Origin: Hoylesella marshii DSM 16973 = JCM 13450
Lineage (GTDB): Bacteria > Bacteroidota > Bacteroidia > Bacteroidales > Bacteroidaceae
Length of the DNA: 58,659 nt
Assembly (NCBI RefSeq): GCF_000146675.1
Contig: NZ_GL397214.1
Coordinates: 2,212,747 to 2,271,405, forward strand
Direction: 5' to 3'
A program made the position numbers and the translations under genes. Shown here piece by piece: positions 34,167-43,111 of the stretch (the stretch's first letter is position 1; every line of letters begins with the position of its first letter). The notes below the pieces were generated by a model. The model was not told where the DNA came from. It did not search any database and saw nothing but the letters and a program-made list of their open reading frames with translations.

Positions 34167-36074
34167 ATGAAAAGACTGTTACTTTCTTTCGTTGCCTTGG
34201 CATGTATCGCGGCAAAGGCACAGACTACGTTTCAGGTGGGGGACATGACCTATCTGGTGAAGGACAATCAAAGGGTGGAACTGACGAAGTATGCCGGTAC
34301 AGCTGCTTCGGTCACTATTCCCGCCACGGTGACGCACGAGGGGACGACCTACGACGTGAAGTCCATCGGCGAGAAGGCGTTTTTGTGGACGCATGTGGAA
34401 ACGGCCGTACTGCCCGCCTCTATCGACTCTATTAAAGAGCAGGCGTTTTATTATTCTTATCTGAAGAGCGTGAACTTCCCCGATGGTCTAAAGTATATCG
34501 GCAACCGCTCGTTTGCCTCATGTAAGATGACAAGCATCGACGTGCCGGGTAGTGTGGAGGTTATCGACGACAATGCGTTCTTCTCCTGCCCGTTGCTGGA
34601 AGAAATCACTTTCCACGAGGGACTGAAGAAGATAGGGCAAGCGGCCTTCTACCACAATCCTAAGCTTACGAGGATTGTTTTCCCCAATTCGCTCGAATAC
34701 ATCGGCAAGACAGCCTTCAACCGATGCGATGGCGTGGAGACGATACAATTTCCATCTCACCTCACTTATATCGGCGCAGCAGCTTTCGGCGACTGTCGCA
34801 AACTGCGGGAAGCGGCGCTCCCCTCGTCGGTTACGTATATCGGTAATGAGGCTTTCATGAAGTGCTTCCCGCTAACTTCGTTCACCATTCCGAAAGAGAC
34901 AAAAGAGATAGGTTTCTCCATCATCAGCATGACAGCAGTGCAGACGCTCAACGTAGAGGCCGGCAACACGCATTTCCATCTGGTAGACGGCGTGGTGTAC
35001 GATACAGGCAACAAGGTGCTCTACGTCATGCCGATGAAAGGCATGACCACACTCAACGTGAAAGAAGGGTGTATCGGCATTAACGGCGGTGTGGCTTGGG
35101 GAAGCGAGCTGCAAAGCGTTAAACTGCCCAAGAGCCTCTTGGCTATTGGAGAATATGCTTTCGAGAAAACAGCCATCACACAGATTGATTTGCCGGAGAA
35201 CCTAACCTATATCGGCGACCAAGCCTTCGCCGATACGAAGCTCACGAATGTGATCATACCTCAGAATGTGGTCTACATGACCGACGGCGCTTTCGCACAA
35301 TGCAAGGAGCTGGTATCGGCCACCCTACCTTCATCTGTTGCCATGGTCTATAACCATGCGTTCGGCTACAACGAGAAGTTTACCACGCTTACCTGTCTCG
35401 GGTCGAAAGCTCCCTCCATTGACTCCTATGGCGAAGAGTACGACAGTCCGTTCTTCAAAATCAAGACCAATGCTGTGCTGAATGTCCCCAAAGGCTGTAC
35501 GCAATCCTACAAAGACCAAGGATGGGGAGCTTATTTCAAGATTCAGGAAATGGCATCGGGCGTACTCGTACCGAAAGCTACCGACCCTGCCAGCGGCACA
35601 ACGGTGAGCGGGTATAAGTCGCTTGCATTCAAGATAGAGTTCAACGAAGCGGTCAGCATCGTAAAGGCAAACCCGAATGTAACGCTGAGAAAAGACAACC
35701 TGCTTTTTGCCAACATCTTTACACCCGACCAATCGTGGATGGTGACGCAGAGCGCCGACAAAACCAGCATCAACGTATGGGCATCCGACTACGACAGCTA
35801 TACGCAGGCATACAAGTTTGAGAACGACCACGTTTACTTTATCGTCATCCCACCGGGCATCGTGAAGAATGCCGCTGGAGATATGAACGAACGTATCGTT
35901 ATCAAACTGCAAGGCGCACAGTCTACGAGCATTGACCAGCCCACAACAGCTACGGAAAGCCGCACAGTGACGGGCTATTACGACATTGAAGGACGCAAAC
36001 TCTCTGCTCCGCAACAAGGTATCACGATTGTGAAATACTCTGACGGAAGCACACAGAAGATACTCACGAAGTAA
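34167..36074 (+). CDS. BspA-like leucine-rich repeat surface protein
   Basis: A 635-residue secreted protein. Residues 1-19 are a Sec signal peptide (MKRLLLSFVALACIAAKAQ). Residues about 20-460 contain some 14 LRR_5 repeats of the treponemal/BspA type (pattern I-G-x-x-A-F-x-x-C-x-x-L-x-x-x-x-L-P). Residues about 475-600 resemble a bacterial Ig-like (Big_5/SbsA) domain (PASGTTVSGYKSLAFKIEFN). The end, TGYYDIEGRKLSAPQQGITI then VKYSDGSTQKI, matches the C-terminal sorting domain common in Prevotella T9SS substrates. Homologous proteins bind host matrix or other bacteria. The start at 34167 is preceded by a -7 box; a strong terminator follows. It is monocistronic. Confidence 0.9.
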   Translation: MKRLLLSFVALACIAAKAQTTFQVGDMTYLVKDNQRVELTKYAGTAASVTIPATVTHEGTTYDVKSIGEKAFLWTHVETAVLPASIDSIKEQAFYYSYLKSVNFPDGLKYIGNRSFASCKMTSIDVPGSVEVIDDNAFFSCPLLEEITFHEGLKKIGQAAFYHNPKLTRIVFPNSLEYIGKTAFNRCDGVETIQFPSHLTYIGAAAFGDCRKLREAALPSSVTYIGNEAFMKCFPLTSFTIPKETKEIGFSIISMTAVQTLNVEAGNTHFHLVDGVVYDTGNKVLYVMPMKGMTTLNVKEGCIGINGGVAWGSELQSVKLPKSLLAIGEYAFEKTAITQIDLPENLTYIGDQAFADTKLTNVIIPQNVVYMTDGAFAQCKELVSATLPSSVAMVYNHAFGYNEKFTTLTCLGSKAPSIDSYGEEYDSPFFKIKTNAVLNVPKGCTQSYKDQGWGAYFKIQEMASGVLVPKATDPASGTTVSGYKSLAFKIEFNEAVSIVKANPNVTLRKDNLLFANIFTPDQSWMVTQSADKTSINVWASDYDSYTQAYKFENDHVYFIVIPPGIVKNAAGDMNERIVIKLQGAQSTSIDQPTTATESRTVTGYYDIEGRKLSAPQQGITIVKYSDGSTQKILTK

Positions 36075-36080
36075 CATCCT

Positions 36081-36111
36081 ATAGGAGGCATCTTGATCGG
36101 ATGCCTCCTAT
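36081..36111 (+). terminator. Terminator of the BspA-like gene
   Basis: A perfect 12-bp stem (ATAGGAGGCATC and its complement) with a 7-nt loop, then CTTCTTTCC. An alternative upstream start of the next gene (36101) would lie within this hairpin, which argues for the start at 36173. Confidence 0.85.
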
Positions 36112-36172
36112 CTTCTTTCCAACATCTGCTACACCATATTATATATATAGGCCTATTCCTCTCTTTCGTGTA

Positions 36173-37009
36173 ATGACACATACGCATACTCCCTTTTGGG
36201 CATTGCCGGTCTATCCGCCCGTCGGCATTGACCGTCAGCAATTGGCCAGACACTACCATGGTCGGCAAGTAGTTATCACAGGGGCATCGCGAGGCATAGG
36301 CCGAGCTTTGACACAACAACTTATCGACATCGGTGCACGTCTCTTTCTGATTGCCCGCAACGAGGAAGCCTTACAAACGCTCTGCCATGAAGCCCGCCAA
36401 AGAGGATGCGAAGCCGATTATTACGCCATCGACCTGAGAGAACGCAATGACTTGGAAGTGTGTTGCAAGACGATGAAAGAGAAACTGTCGGTTGTGGACT
36501 TCCTTTTCTGCAATGCAGGGAAATCCATTCGACGACGCATAGAGGCCTCCGTGGACAGACTACACGATTTCGACCGCACAATGGACTTGAATTATCGGGC
36601 TTCGGTAGCCTTGTCGATCGCCTTGCTGCCTGCATTACAACGTTCCGGCGGACGTATCATTTATGTGTCGTCCGTCAGCACGCTTTATCCTTCCGCTCCC
36701 GCATGGTCGGCTTATCATGCATCGAAGTGCGCAGCCAACACTTGGTATGAAACGGCAGTCGTAGAACTCCGTCCGCGAGGCATACAAGTACAGATTGCTT
36801 ATCTGCCACTGGTTCATACCGAGATGTCCGACGTGACCGAGACCTATAGCAAGATACCGGCCTATAGTCCTGAACAAGCCGCACGCATCCTGCTTCGCCT
36901 ATCAATGCAACGTCGCTTCACTTACAAACCGTGGTGGGCACGTCTGTCTGCTCCAATAGCCCATCTGCTGTCTCCCCTTTTACGTATGCTCTATTCCCGT
37001 TTGTTATGA
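36173..37009 (+). CDS. Short-chain dehydrogenase/reductase
   Basis: A 278-residue NAD(P)-dependent oxidoreductase. The cofactor-binding TGASRGIG is at 36-43, followed by NAG, the catalytic serine in YVSSVS, and YxxxK in AYHASK. The C-terminus ends with a hydrophobic/basic helix (LLSPLLRMLYSRLL) that may associate with the membrane, as in SDRs acting on lipids (KDSR/DHRS7B-like). Its stop overlaps the ATG of the acyl-CoA ligase-like gene by 4 bp (ATGA), so the two proteins are made together. The pairing suggests a fatty-acyl or other lipid carbonyl substrate. Confidence 0.88.
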   Translation: MTHTHTPFWALPVYPPVGIDRQQLARHYHGRQVVITGASRGIGRALTQQLIDIGARLFLIARNEEALQTLCHEARQRGCEADYYAIDLRERNDLEVCCKTMKEKLSVVDFLFCNAGKSIRRRIEASVDRLHDFDRTMDLNYRASVALSIALLPALQRSGGRIIYVSSVSTLYPSAPAWSAYHASKCAANTWYETAVVELRPRGIQVQIAYLPLVHTEMSDVTETYSKIPAYSPEQAARILLRLSMQRRFTYKPWWARLSAPIAHLLSPLLRMLYSRLL

Positions 37010-38514
37010 ACAAGTCGTTACCTCTATTTCCTATCCTCGTCCGTCTGCATATCATTACACCGCAAGGGTTATGGCAATGGACGCGAAGTTTCATTAAAGA
37101 GGGTATCACATTGATGGCAATGCTCCGCTTTGCAGCACACTTCTATAGCGAGAAAGAAGCCATCACATCCGATAAAAGACATTTCACCTACAGTGAACTC
37201 TACAGCCAAGCACAACAATTGGCATTCCTGCTTCAAACAGAAGAGGCCTTACAACCCAATATGCGAGTAGCCCTGCTCTGTCGGAATCATGCACTATCCG
37301 TTCTGCTGCTGCCGGCATTATCGCGCTTGGGTGTACACGTAAAGCTACTGAATACAGATATGAATGCAGATAAAATAGAAGAGGCGTTACAACGCGGACG
37401 AACTCATCTGCTTATCTACGACAGCGACTTAGGTATTGAACAACTCTTAGAAAATCTGCCATGTCGCTCTCTTTCATCCGAATCTCTGTACGAAAGGCTG
37501 TCACATCCCACCCCATCTCTTGCTCGCAAGCTGCCTCATATTCTCAAAGGACCTGAAATATCCGTACTTACCGGTGGCACAAGTGGCCATTATACAGAGG
37601 CCGGACGTCGTCCTGCTATCACACAGTTTCTCTCGCCATTCTTCGCCCTTCTGCAACAAATAGGCATTCATCGCTACAAGAATGTGCTACTTGCCCTCCC
37701 GTTTTATCATGGCTTCGGACTTGCGACGTTCATTGTATCGCTCCTTATGGGTAAACAAATATACCTTATGCGGCGCTTCCAAGCAGACGAAGCCCTACGC
37801 CTTATCCGCCAAGAAGCAATAGAAGTAGTGCCCATTGTGCCCGCCATGCTGTATCGTATGTGGCAAAGCCCTCATGCCGATGATGATTTACGAAGTGTAC
37901 GTTGCTTCATCTGTGGTGGTGACAGGCTTGATAAGAAATGGATTCATACCCTGCATGAGCGATTGGGAAAAGTGTTATACAATCTCTACGGTACTTCCGA
38001 AGCCGGCTTCTTTTTACTTGCCACGCCACACGATTTGGAGGCTAACGAAGAGACCACTATCGGGCGACCGATTCGTGGAGTACGTTGTGAAATCCGTAAT
38101 GCCGATACTCAAGGCATAGGAACGCTTTGGGTGCGTTCGTCTTGGGCAATGAACGGACGCAAAAGTCGATGGCAAAGTACCGGTGATTTGGCTTTTCGCA
38201 ACAACGAAGGATATTACTTTCATCGAGGCAGGGCAGACGGTATGGTCGTATGTGGTGGAGAAAACGTGTATCCCAGCCATGTAGAACACGTGCTCATGGG
38301 TCATCCTCATGTTATCGCAGCTCGTGTTTATCCTGTTCCTCATCCTGCATTCGGACAGGTCTTACATGCACAAGTGGAGTTGCAAAACGGCTTAGATGAT
38401 ACGCCAGAGATGCTGAAAAGCTGGCTGGACAGTCGCCTCTCTCGTGCAGAAATGCCCCATCACATCACAATGCAAGCAATAGAACTCTTGTCCACAGGCA
38501 AACCCAAACGATAA
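37006..38514 (+). CDS. ANL-superfamily acyl-CoA synthetase/ligase
   Basis: A 502-residue adenylating enzyme. Core motifs: TGGTSG (189-194, P-loop, a variant of the usual SGTTG), YGTSEAG (328-334), TGDLA (392-396), GRADGMVVCGGENVYP (408-423) and the C-terminal catalytic lysine K499 in TGKPKR. The N-terminal part (LHIITPQGLWQWTRSFIKEG ... ALLCRNHALSVLLLPALSRL) resembles actinobacterial long-chain fatty acid CoA ligases (FadD) more than the usual Bacteroidota long-chain enzymes. It should activate a carboxylic acid, probably a fatty acid, as acyl-AMP and then acyl-CoA. It overlaps the SDR by 4 bp. Substrate not predictable. Confidence 0.85.
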   Translation: MNKSLPLFPILVRLHIITPQGLWQWTRSFIKEGITLMAMLRFAAHFYSEKEAITSDKRHFTYSELYSQAQQLAFLLQTEEALQPNMRVALLCRNHALSVLLLPALSRLGVHVKLLNTDMNADKIEEALQRGRTHLLIYDSDLGIEQLLENLPCRSLSSESLYERLSHPTPSLARKLPHILKGPEISVLTGGTSGHYTEAGRRPAITQFLSPFFALLQQIGIHRYKNVLLALPFYHGFGLATFIVSLLMGKQIYLMRRFQADEALRLIRQEAIEVVPIVPAMLYRMWQSPHADDDLRSVRCFICGGDRLDKKWIHTLHERLGKVLYNLYGTSEAGFFLLATPHDLEANEETTIGRPIRGVRCEIRNADTQGIGTLWVRSSWAMNGRKSRWQSTGDLAFRNNEGYYFHRGRADGMVVCGGENVYPSHVEHVLMGHPHVIAARVYPVPHPAFGQVLHAQVELQNGLDDTPEMLKSWLDSRLSRAEMPHHITMQAIELLSTGKPKR

Positions 38515-38694
38515 GAGCTATTTTACTTTGTCTTTTATTTCATCGTATGATATTTCAGCCTTATTACTGTGTATATAAAAAATGGGACGTTTCTGTGGAT
38601 CGTTTTCTTCTCGAATTTGTTCATGCTTCTCGCTAAGTAATGGGATACAAGGAGAAAATAAAAAACGGATTTTTTGATTTTTATTTTTTTTCAT

Positions 38695-38950
38695 TTGCGG
38701 AAGCTCCGCAAGCATTAAAGCTTTTATTTTGGGGCTTGCAGTCCAACTGCGAGCATTAAAATTTTTATTTGGAGTCTTGCAGTTCAACTGCAAGCATTAA
38801 AATTTTTATTTTGGGTTTTGCAGTTCAACTGCGAGCATTAATTTTTTTATTTTGCTCCTTGCAGTCCAACTGCGAGCATTAAAACTTTTATTTTGGGTCT
38901 TGCAGTCCAACTGCGAGCATTAAAATTTTATTTTGGTTCGTCGGGGCTTT
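38695..38950. repeat. 41-bp tandem hairpin array A3, six units
   Basis: AGCATTA recurs at 38711, 38752, 38793, 38834, 38875 and 38916, an exact 41-bp step. Each unit is a hairpin core, AGCATTAAA and a T-rich spacer. Core 1 has arms TTGCGGA/TCCGCAA; core 3 has arms TTGCAGT/ACTGCAA. Two base pairs differ and both partners have changed together, so the hairpin is kept while the sequence varies. The array separates the ANL ligase gene from the glycine cleavage operon. Confidence 0.95.
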
Positions 38951-39073
38951 CAGTTCCTTGTCGACGGCGTTCCCCGAGTGTTTTTCATAGTCCTCTTTTA
39001 ATAGCAGAGACTATTTACACTTCTTAGTGGAACTTATGGATAAGAAAATAATAAAGATTTCAACCTAAAATTC

Positions 39074-39102
39074 TTGCTCTTCATAAATAATTGCTATATT
39101 TG
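39074..39102 (+). promoter_or_regulatory. Promoter of the glycine cleavage operon
   Basis: A TTG (-33 type) at 39074-39076 and TATATTTG (-7) at 39095-39102, spaced 18 bp. The lplA start is 33 bp further, which leaves no room for a glycine riboswitch. Confidence 0.7.
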
Positions 39103-39134
39103 CAGGCAATACGAAAAAACCTAAGCTAACAGAC

Positions 39135-40106
39135 ATGATATACGTCTCATTACTGGACGAAAAGACAAGGAGACTTGTTTTCTATCTGGCTATGGAAGAA
39201 TACATTGCACATAAGGTCGATGAAAAAGACTGCTTCTTCATGTGGCAGGTCAGGCCATCTGTACTCTTTGGACGGAATCAGTTGATAGCCAATGAGGTGA
39301 ATTTGGATTATTGTCGTGAAAAAGGAATCGAAATCTATCGACGTAAAAGCGGTGGGGGATGTATTTATGCTGACATGAACAACGTCATGTCTTCTTACAT
39401 CACAAAAGAAGACAAAGTAAGTATTAGCTTCAGCAGATTCTTAAACATGGTGGTAGATGTACTCCATCGACTCAACATTCCTGCCGAGGCATCCGGACGG
39501 AACGATATTTTAATTGAAGGAAAAAAGGTTTCGGGCAACGCTTTCTACCACGCTGCGGGTAAAAGCATTCTACATGGAACGATGCTTTTCGACACTGATA
39601 TGGAAAACATGACCAACAGCTTAACGCCCAATACAGAGAAATTATCAAGCAAAGGGGTGCAAAGCATCAGACAGCATATCGCCTTATTAAAAGACTATAC
39701 CGATATCGGTATCAAAGAGTTTAAGGAGTTTGTCAAGAAACATCTATGCGATGAAGAGCTTACATTAACCGAAAACGACATACGAGAAATAGAAAAAATA
39801 GAGAAAGAATATCTTTCCGATGAATTTATCTATGGCAATAATCCAAGCTATAATCTTGTAAAAAGACAACGCATTGAGGATGTTGGTATCATTGAGGTGC
39901 ACTTGGAATTGAAGAACAACATTATCAAAAAGATAAATCTCTTAGGAGATTATTTCCTTGTAGGAGATCTCGACAACGATTTACTGAAAAGACTACAGGG
40001 AGCGGAACTGCGGGAAGACACATTGCAAAATGTTGTTCCTGCTGATTTGAATGATGTTATCATGAATTTGAAGAAAGAAGATTTCATCCGCTTGTTACTC
40101 CAATGA
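39135..40106 (+). CDS. lplA: Lipoate-protein ligase A
   Basis: A 323-residue enzyme that attaches lipoate (via lipoyl-AMP) to lipoyl domains. The conserved RRKSGGGCIYADMNNV segment and the catalytic lysine region EGKKVSGNAFY are present, as is the LHGTMLFDTDM strand; a C-terminal accessory domain (about residues 250-323) is also present. Position at the head of the operon that encodes GcvH makes GcvH its natural substrate. The gene is noticeably AT-rich (many AAA, TTA and ATT codons) compared with genes at either end of the window. It has its own -7 box. Confidence 0.93.
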   Translation: MIYVSLLDEKTRRLVFYLAMEEYIAHKVDEKDCFFMWQVRPSVLFGRNQLIANEVNLDYCREKGIEIYRRKSGGGCIYADMNNVMSSYITKEDKVSISFSRFLNMVVDVLHRLNIPAEASGRNDILIEGKKVSGNAFYHAAGKSILHGTMLFDTDMENMTNSLTPNTEKLSSKGVQSIRQHIALLKDYTDIGIKEFKEFVKKHLCDEELTLTENDIREIEKIEKEYLSDEFIYGNNPSYNLVKRQRIEDVGIIEVHLELKNNIIKKINLLGDYFLVGDLDNDLLKRLQGAELREDTLQNVVPADLNDVIMNLKKEDFIRLLLQ

Positions 40107-40178
40107 GCGAAGATAATGTCAGACAGTAGCAACACAAAACAGACAATAACAAAATATTAATCTTACAGTAAAAGAAGC

Positions 40179-41270
40179 ATGGAAAATAAAAGAACCTGTT
40201 TGTATGACAAACATGTAGCTCTCGGAGCTTTAATGCAGCCATTTGCCGGCTTTGAGATGCCTATTCAGTACAGTAATATTAAGGAGGAACACCTTGCCGT
40301 ACGCAACCATTGTGGCGTGTTTGATGTATCTCACATGGGAGAGGTATTCATCACCGGAAAGGATGCTCAAAAGTATGTGAACCACATCTTTACAAATGAT
40401 GTTACACCCGATGAGCCAAACAAGGTCTATTACGGTATGATGCTATACCCCGACGGAGGAACAGTAGACGACTTACTTGTATATAAGATGTCGGAAACAA
40501 AATTTTTCCTCGTTATCAATGCGGCAAACATTGATAAAGACGTAGATTGGATGAAACAAAATGCAACGGGATTTGACATCGTTATCGACCACTGTTCAGA
40601 CAGATATGGTCAATTGGCCATTCAGGGACCAGAAGCAGAGGCCGTGGTAGAAGAAGTGTTGGGATTACCTTGCAAGGATTTGGTATTCTATACCTTTAAA
40701 GAGATGAATATTGCCGGTGAAGAAATTATTCTTAGCCGTACAGGATATACAGGTGAAGACGGTTTCGAAATCTATTGCAGTCACAAACTGACAATCGAGT
40801 ATTGGGACAAGTTAATGGCCAGCAAACGTTGCTTACCCTGCGGTCTCGGTTGTCGTGATACATTACGCTTCGAGGTTGGATTACCACTTTATGGCGATGA
40901 ATTATCAGCTGAAATCTCTCCTGTTATGTCTGGCCTCAGTATGTTCTGCAAACTGGAAAAAGAAGAGTTTATCGGTATGGATGCCATCAGAAAGCAGAAA
41001 GAAGAAGGCGTTAAGCAACGTGTTATTGGCATAGAACTCAAAGACAATGCTATTCCGCGCCACGGGTATGAAATTATCAAAGACGGTAAAGTCATTGGGG
41101 AAGTAACCACCGGATACCATACAATTTCTACAGATAAGAGCGTTTGCATGGCCTTAGTAGATAAGGAACACTCTAAATTAGGCACAGAGGTTGAAGTGAA
41201 AATTCGCAAGAAGACTTTCCCGGGCATCATCGTTAAGAAGAAATTCTACGATAAACACTATAAGAAATAG
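40179..41270 (+). CDS. gcvT: Aminomethyltransferase, glycine cleavage T protein
   Basis: A 363-residue tetrahydrofolate-dependent enzyme that takes the aminomethyl group from GcvH, releasing ammonia and making methylene-THF. It starts RTCLYDKHVALGALMQPFAG, includes FDVSHMGEVFITG and GLGCRDTLRFEVGLPLYGDE, and ends with the barrel domain (VIGEVTTGYHTISTDKSVCM). Length fits. A 72-bp gap follows lplA and a 58-bp gap precedes gcvH. Confidence 0.96.
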   Translation: MENKRTCLYDKHVALGALMQPFAGFEMPIQYSNIKEEHLAVRNHCGVFDVSHMGEVFITGKDAQKYVNHIFTNDVTPDEPNKVYYGMMLYPDGGTVDDLLVYKMSETKFFLVINAANIDKDVDWMKQNATGFDIVIDHCSDRYGQLAIQGPEAEAVVEEVLGLPCKDLVFYTFKEMNIAGEEIILSRTGYTGEDGFEIYCSHKLTIEYWDKLMASKRCLPCGLGCRDTLRFEVGLPLYGDELSAEISPVMSGLSMFCKLEKEEFIGMDAIRKQKEEGVKQRVIGIELKDNAIPRHGYEIIKDGKVIGEVTTGYHTISTDKSVCMALVDKEHSKLGTEVEVKIRKKTFPGIIVKKKFYDKHYKK

Positions 41271-41328
41271 AATGATATACCCCATTATTAATAAATATAT
41301 AAACACTAAAAAATAAAAGCATAATATT

Positions 41329-41715
41329 ATGGCAAACTTTAAAGAAGGACTCTATTATTCCGAGTCACACGAATTTGTACAAGTAGAAGGTAACGTAGCT
41401 TACATCGGTATCACAGACTATGCACAAGGTGCTTTGGGTAATGTGGTTTATGTCGACTTGCCCGAAGTGGACGATGAGATTGAAGCAGGAGATGATTTCG
41501 GCGCAGTGGAAAGCGTAAAGGCTGCCAGCGACTTGACTTCACCTGTAAGTGGTAAAGTCATTGAGGTAAACGAAGCACTTGAAGATACACCGGAACTCAT
41601 CAATAAAGATGCTTTTGCCAATTGGATTATTAAAGTTGAGCTTTCCAACAAGGAAGAGCTTAACGGCTTGATGGACGTTGAAGCTTATAAAGCATTCTGC
41701 GAAAAAGAGCACTAA
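41329..41715 (+). CDS. gcvH: Glycine cleavage H protein
   Basis: A 128-residue lipoyl carrier. The lipoylation site is the lysine in AVESVKAASDLTSPVSG (about residue 64). It shuttles the aminomethyl group from GcvPA/PB to GcvT and is reoxidised by the lipoamide dehydrogenase encoded downstream. Length and motif are standard. Confidence 0.97.
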   Translation: MANFKEGLYYSESHEFVQVEGNVAYIGITDYAQGALGNVVYVDLPEVDDEIEAGDDFGAVESVKAASDLTSPVSGKVIEVNEALEDTPELINKDAFANWIIKVELSNKEELNGLMDVEAYKAFCEKEH

Positions 41716-41721
41716 ACTCCT

Positions 41722-41759
41722 TTATCGTTTATGCCGACATTTGCCGGCATAAACGATAA
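41722..41759 (+). other. Intra-operon hairpin between gcvH and gcvPA
   Basis: A perfect 15-bp stem (TTATCGTTTATGCCG and its complement) with an 8-nt loop, directly after the gcvH stop. No T run follows, so it is unlikely to be a full terminator; it could protect or separate the upstream mRNA. Confidence 0.75.
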
Positions 41760-41785
41760 GACTAACCCAAACTAAATTATTAATC

Positions 41786-43108
41786 ATGCAATTCAAATTT
41801 TATCCGCATACAGACAAGGATACAAAGGATATGCTTGCAAAAATCGGCGTGAAGTCCTTAGACGGTCTTTACGCTCAAATACCTGAATCCATCAGATTGC
41901 AGAAAAGCTATGACATTCCTAAGTCTAAAAGTGAAATAGAAATCAGAAATCTATTTACAGAATTGGGTAAACAGAATGAAGCACTGACTGTATTTGCCGG
42001 AGGCGGCATTTACGATCATTATACTCCGTCTGTTGTACCTTACCTTGTCAGCCGTTCAGAATATCTTACCAGCTATACTCCCTATCAGGCAGAGATTTCA
42101 CAAGGAACGTTGCACTACATCTTCGAATATCAAAGTATGATGGCCGAATTGACGGGAATGGACATTTCCAATGCGTCCATGTACGATGGAGCTACAGCTA
42201 CGGCAGAAGCCATGATGATGGCAAACGCCAATGCCAAGAAAGCCGATACGGTATTGGTCTCAAAGACGGTTGACCCTAAAACGATATCCGTCGTTGAAAC
42301 GTATGCAAAGTTCCACGGTGTAAAAGTCCAGATGATAGAAGAGAAAGACGGCGTAACGGATAAAGCTGACATGGAAAGCAAGCTTTCACAAGGCAATGTC
42401 TCAGGAGTTGTCGTACAACAACCAAACTATTATGGTGTAATAGAAGACTACCAAGGCTATGCAGACAGTTGCCATAACAACAAAGCTCTGTTTATCATGA
42501 ATGCTGTTGTTGCCGATTTAGCAATACTGAAGACTCCGGGAGAATGGGGAGCAGATATTGCTGTAGGTGATGGACAGTCTTTAGGATTACCTATGCACTA
42601 TGGAGGTGCATACGTAGGTTATCTCTGCTGCAGCGAGAAACTGTTGCGGAAGATGCCCGGCAGAATTGTAGGAGAAACGAAAGACAGTAGAGGACAACGT
42701 GCTTTCGTATTGACGATGCAGGCTCGCGAGCAACACATTCGCAGACAGAAAGCGACCTCCAACATTTGCTCCAATCAGTCGCTGATGGCACTTTCTGCAA
42801 CCATCTACATGTCGCTCATGGGCAAAGAAGGGTTAAAGGAGGCGGCAGCAATGTCTTATGCCGGTGCTCATTACCTTTGCGATGCACTCGTTAAGAGTGG
42901 AAAATTCAGTCTTAAATACAACAAACCTTTCTTCAATGAGTTCTGTCTTACCTATAATGGTAATGTAGATGCCTTGCAAAAGAAATGGTTAGCTAAAGGC
43001 TTCCTTGGCGGTATCAAGATAGACGAGCATACGATTATGCTGGCTGTAACGGAAAAACGTACCCAAGAAGAGATTGATAGGTTTGTACAATTAGCTATGG
43101 AGGATTAA
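41786..43108 (+). CDS. gcvPA: Glycine dehydrogenase (decarboxylating) subunit 1
   Basis: A 440-residue protein, the N-terminal half of the P protein in its two-subunit form. Typical segments: FYPHTDKDTKDMLAKIGVKS, GGGIYDHYTPSVVPYLVSRS, YTPYQAEISQGTLHYIFEYQ, MDISNASMYDGATATAEAM and KATSNICSNQSLMAL. It lacks the PLP lysine, which is on the partner subunit. Three bases separate it from gcvPB. The split is the normal two-gene form, not a frameshift: the next gene starts with the standard PB N-terminus. Confidence 0.96.
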   Translation: MQFKFYPHTDKDTKDMLAKIGVKSLDGLYAQIPESIRLQKSYDIPKSKSEIEIRNLFTELGKQNEALTVFAGGGIYDHYTPSVVPYLVSRSEYLTSYTPYQAEISQGTLHYIFEYQSMMAELTGMDISNASMYDGATATAEAMMMANANAKKADTVLVSKTVDPKTISVVETYAKFHGVKVQMIEEKDGVTDKADMESKLSQGNVSGVVVQQPNYYGVIEDYQGYADSCHNNKALFIMNAVVADLAILKTPGEWGADIAVGDGQSLGLPMHYGGAYVGYLCCSEKLLRKMPGRIVGETKDSRGQRAFVLTMQAREQHIRRQKATSNICSNQSLMALSATIYMSLMGKEGLKEAAAMSYAGAHYLCDALVKSGKFSLKYNKPFFNEFCLTYNGNVDALQKKWLAKGFLGGIKIDEHTIMLAVTEKRTQEEIDRFVQLAMED

Positions 43109-43111
43109 CTT

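Noticed and set aside
38950..39134. Glycine riboswitch upstream of the glycine cleavage operon
   Set aside because: The promoter lies only about 33 bp before lplA, which leaves too short a leader, and I see no tandem aptamer structure.
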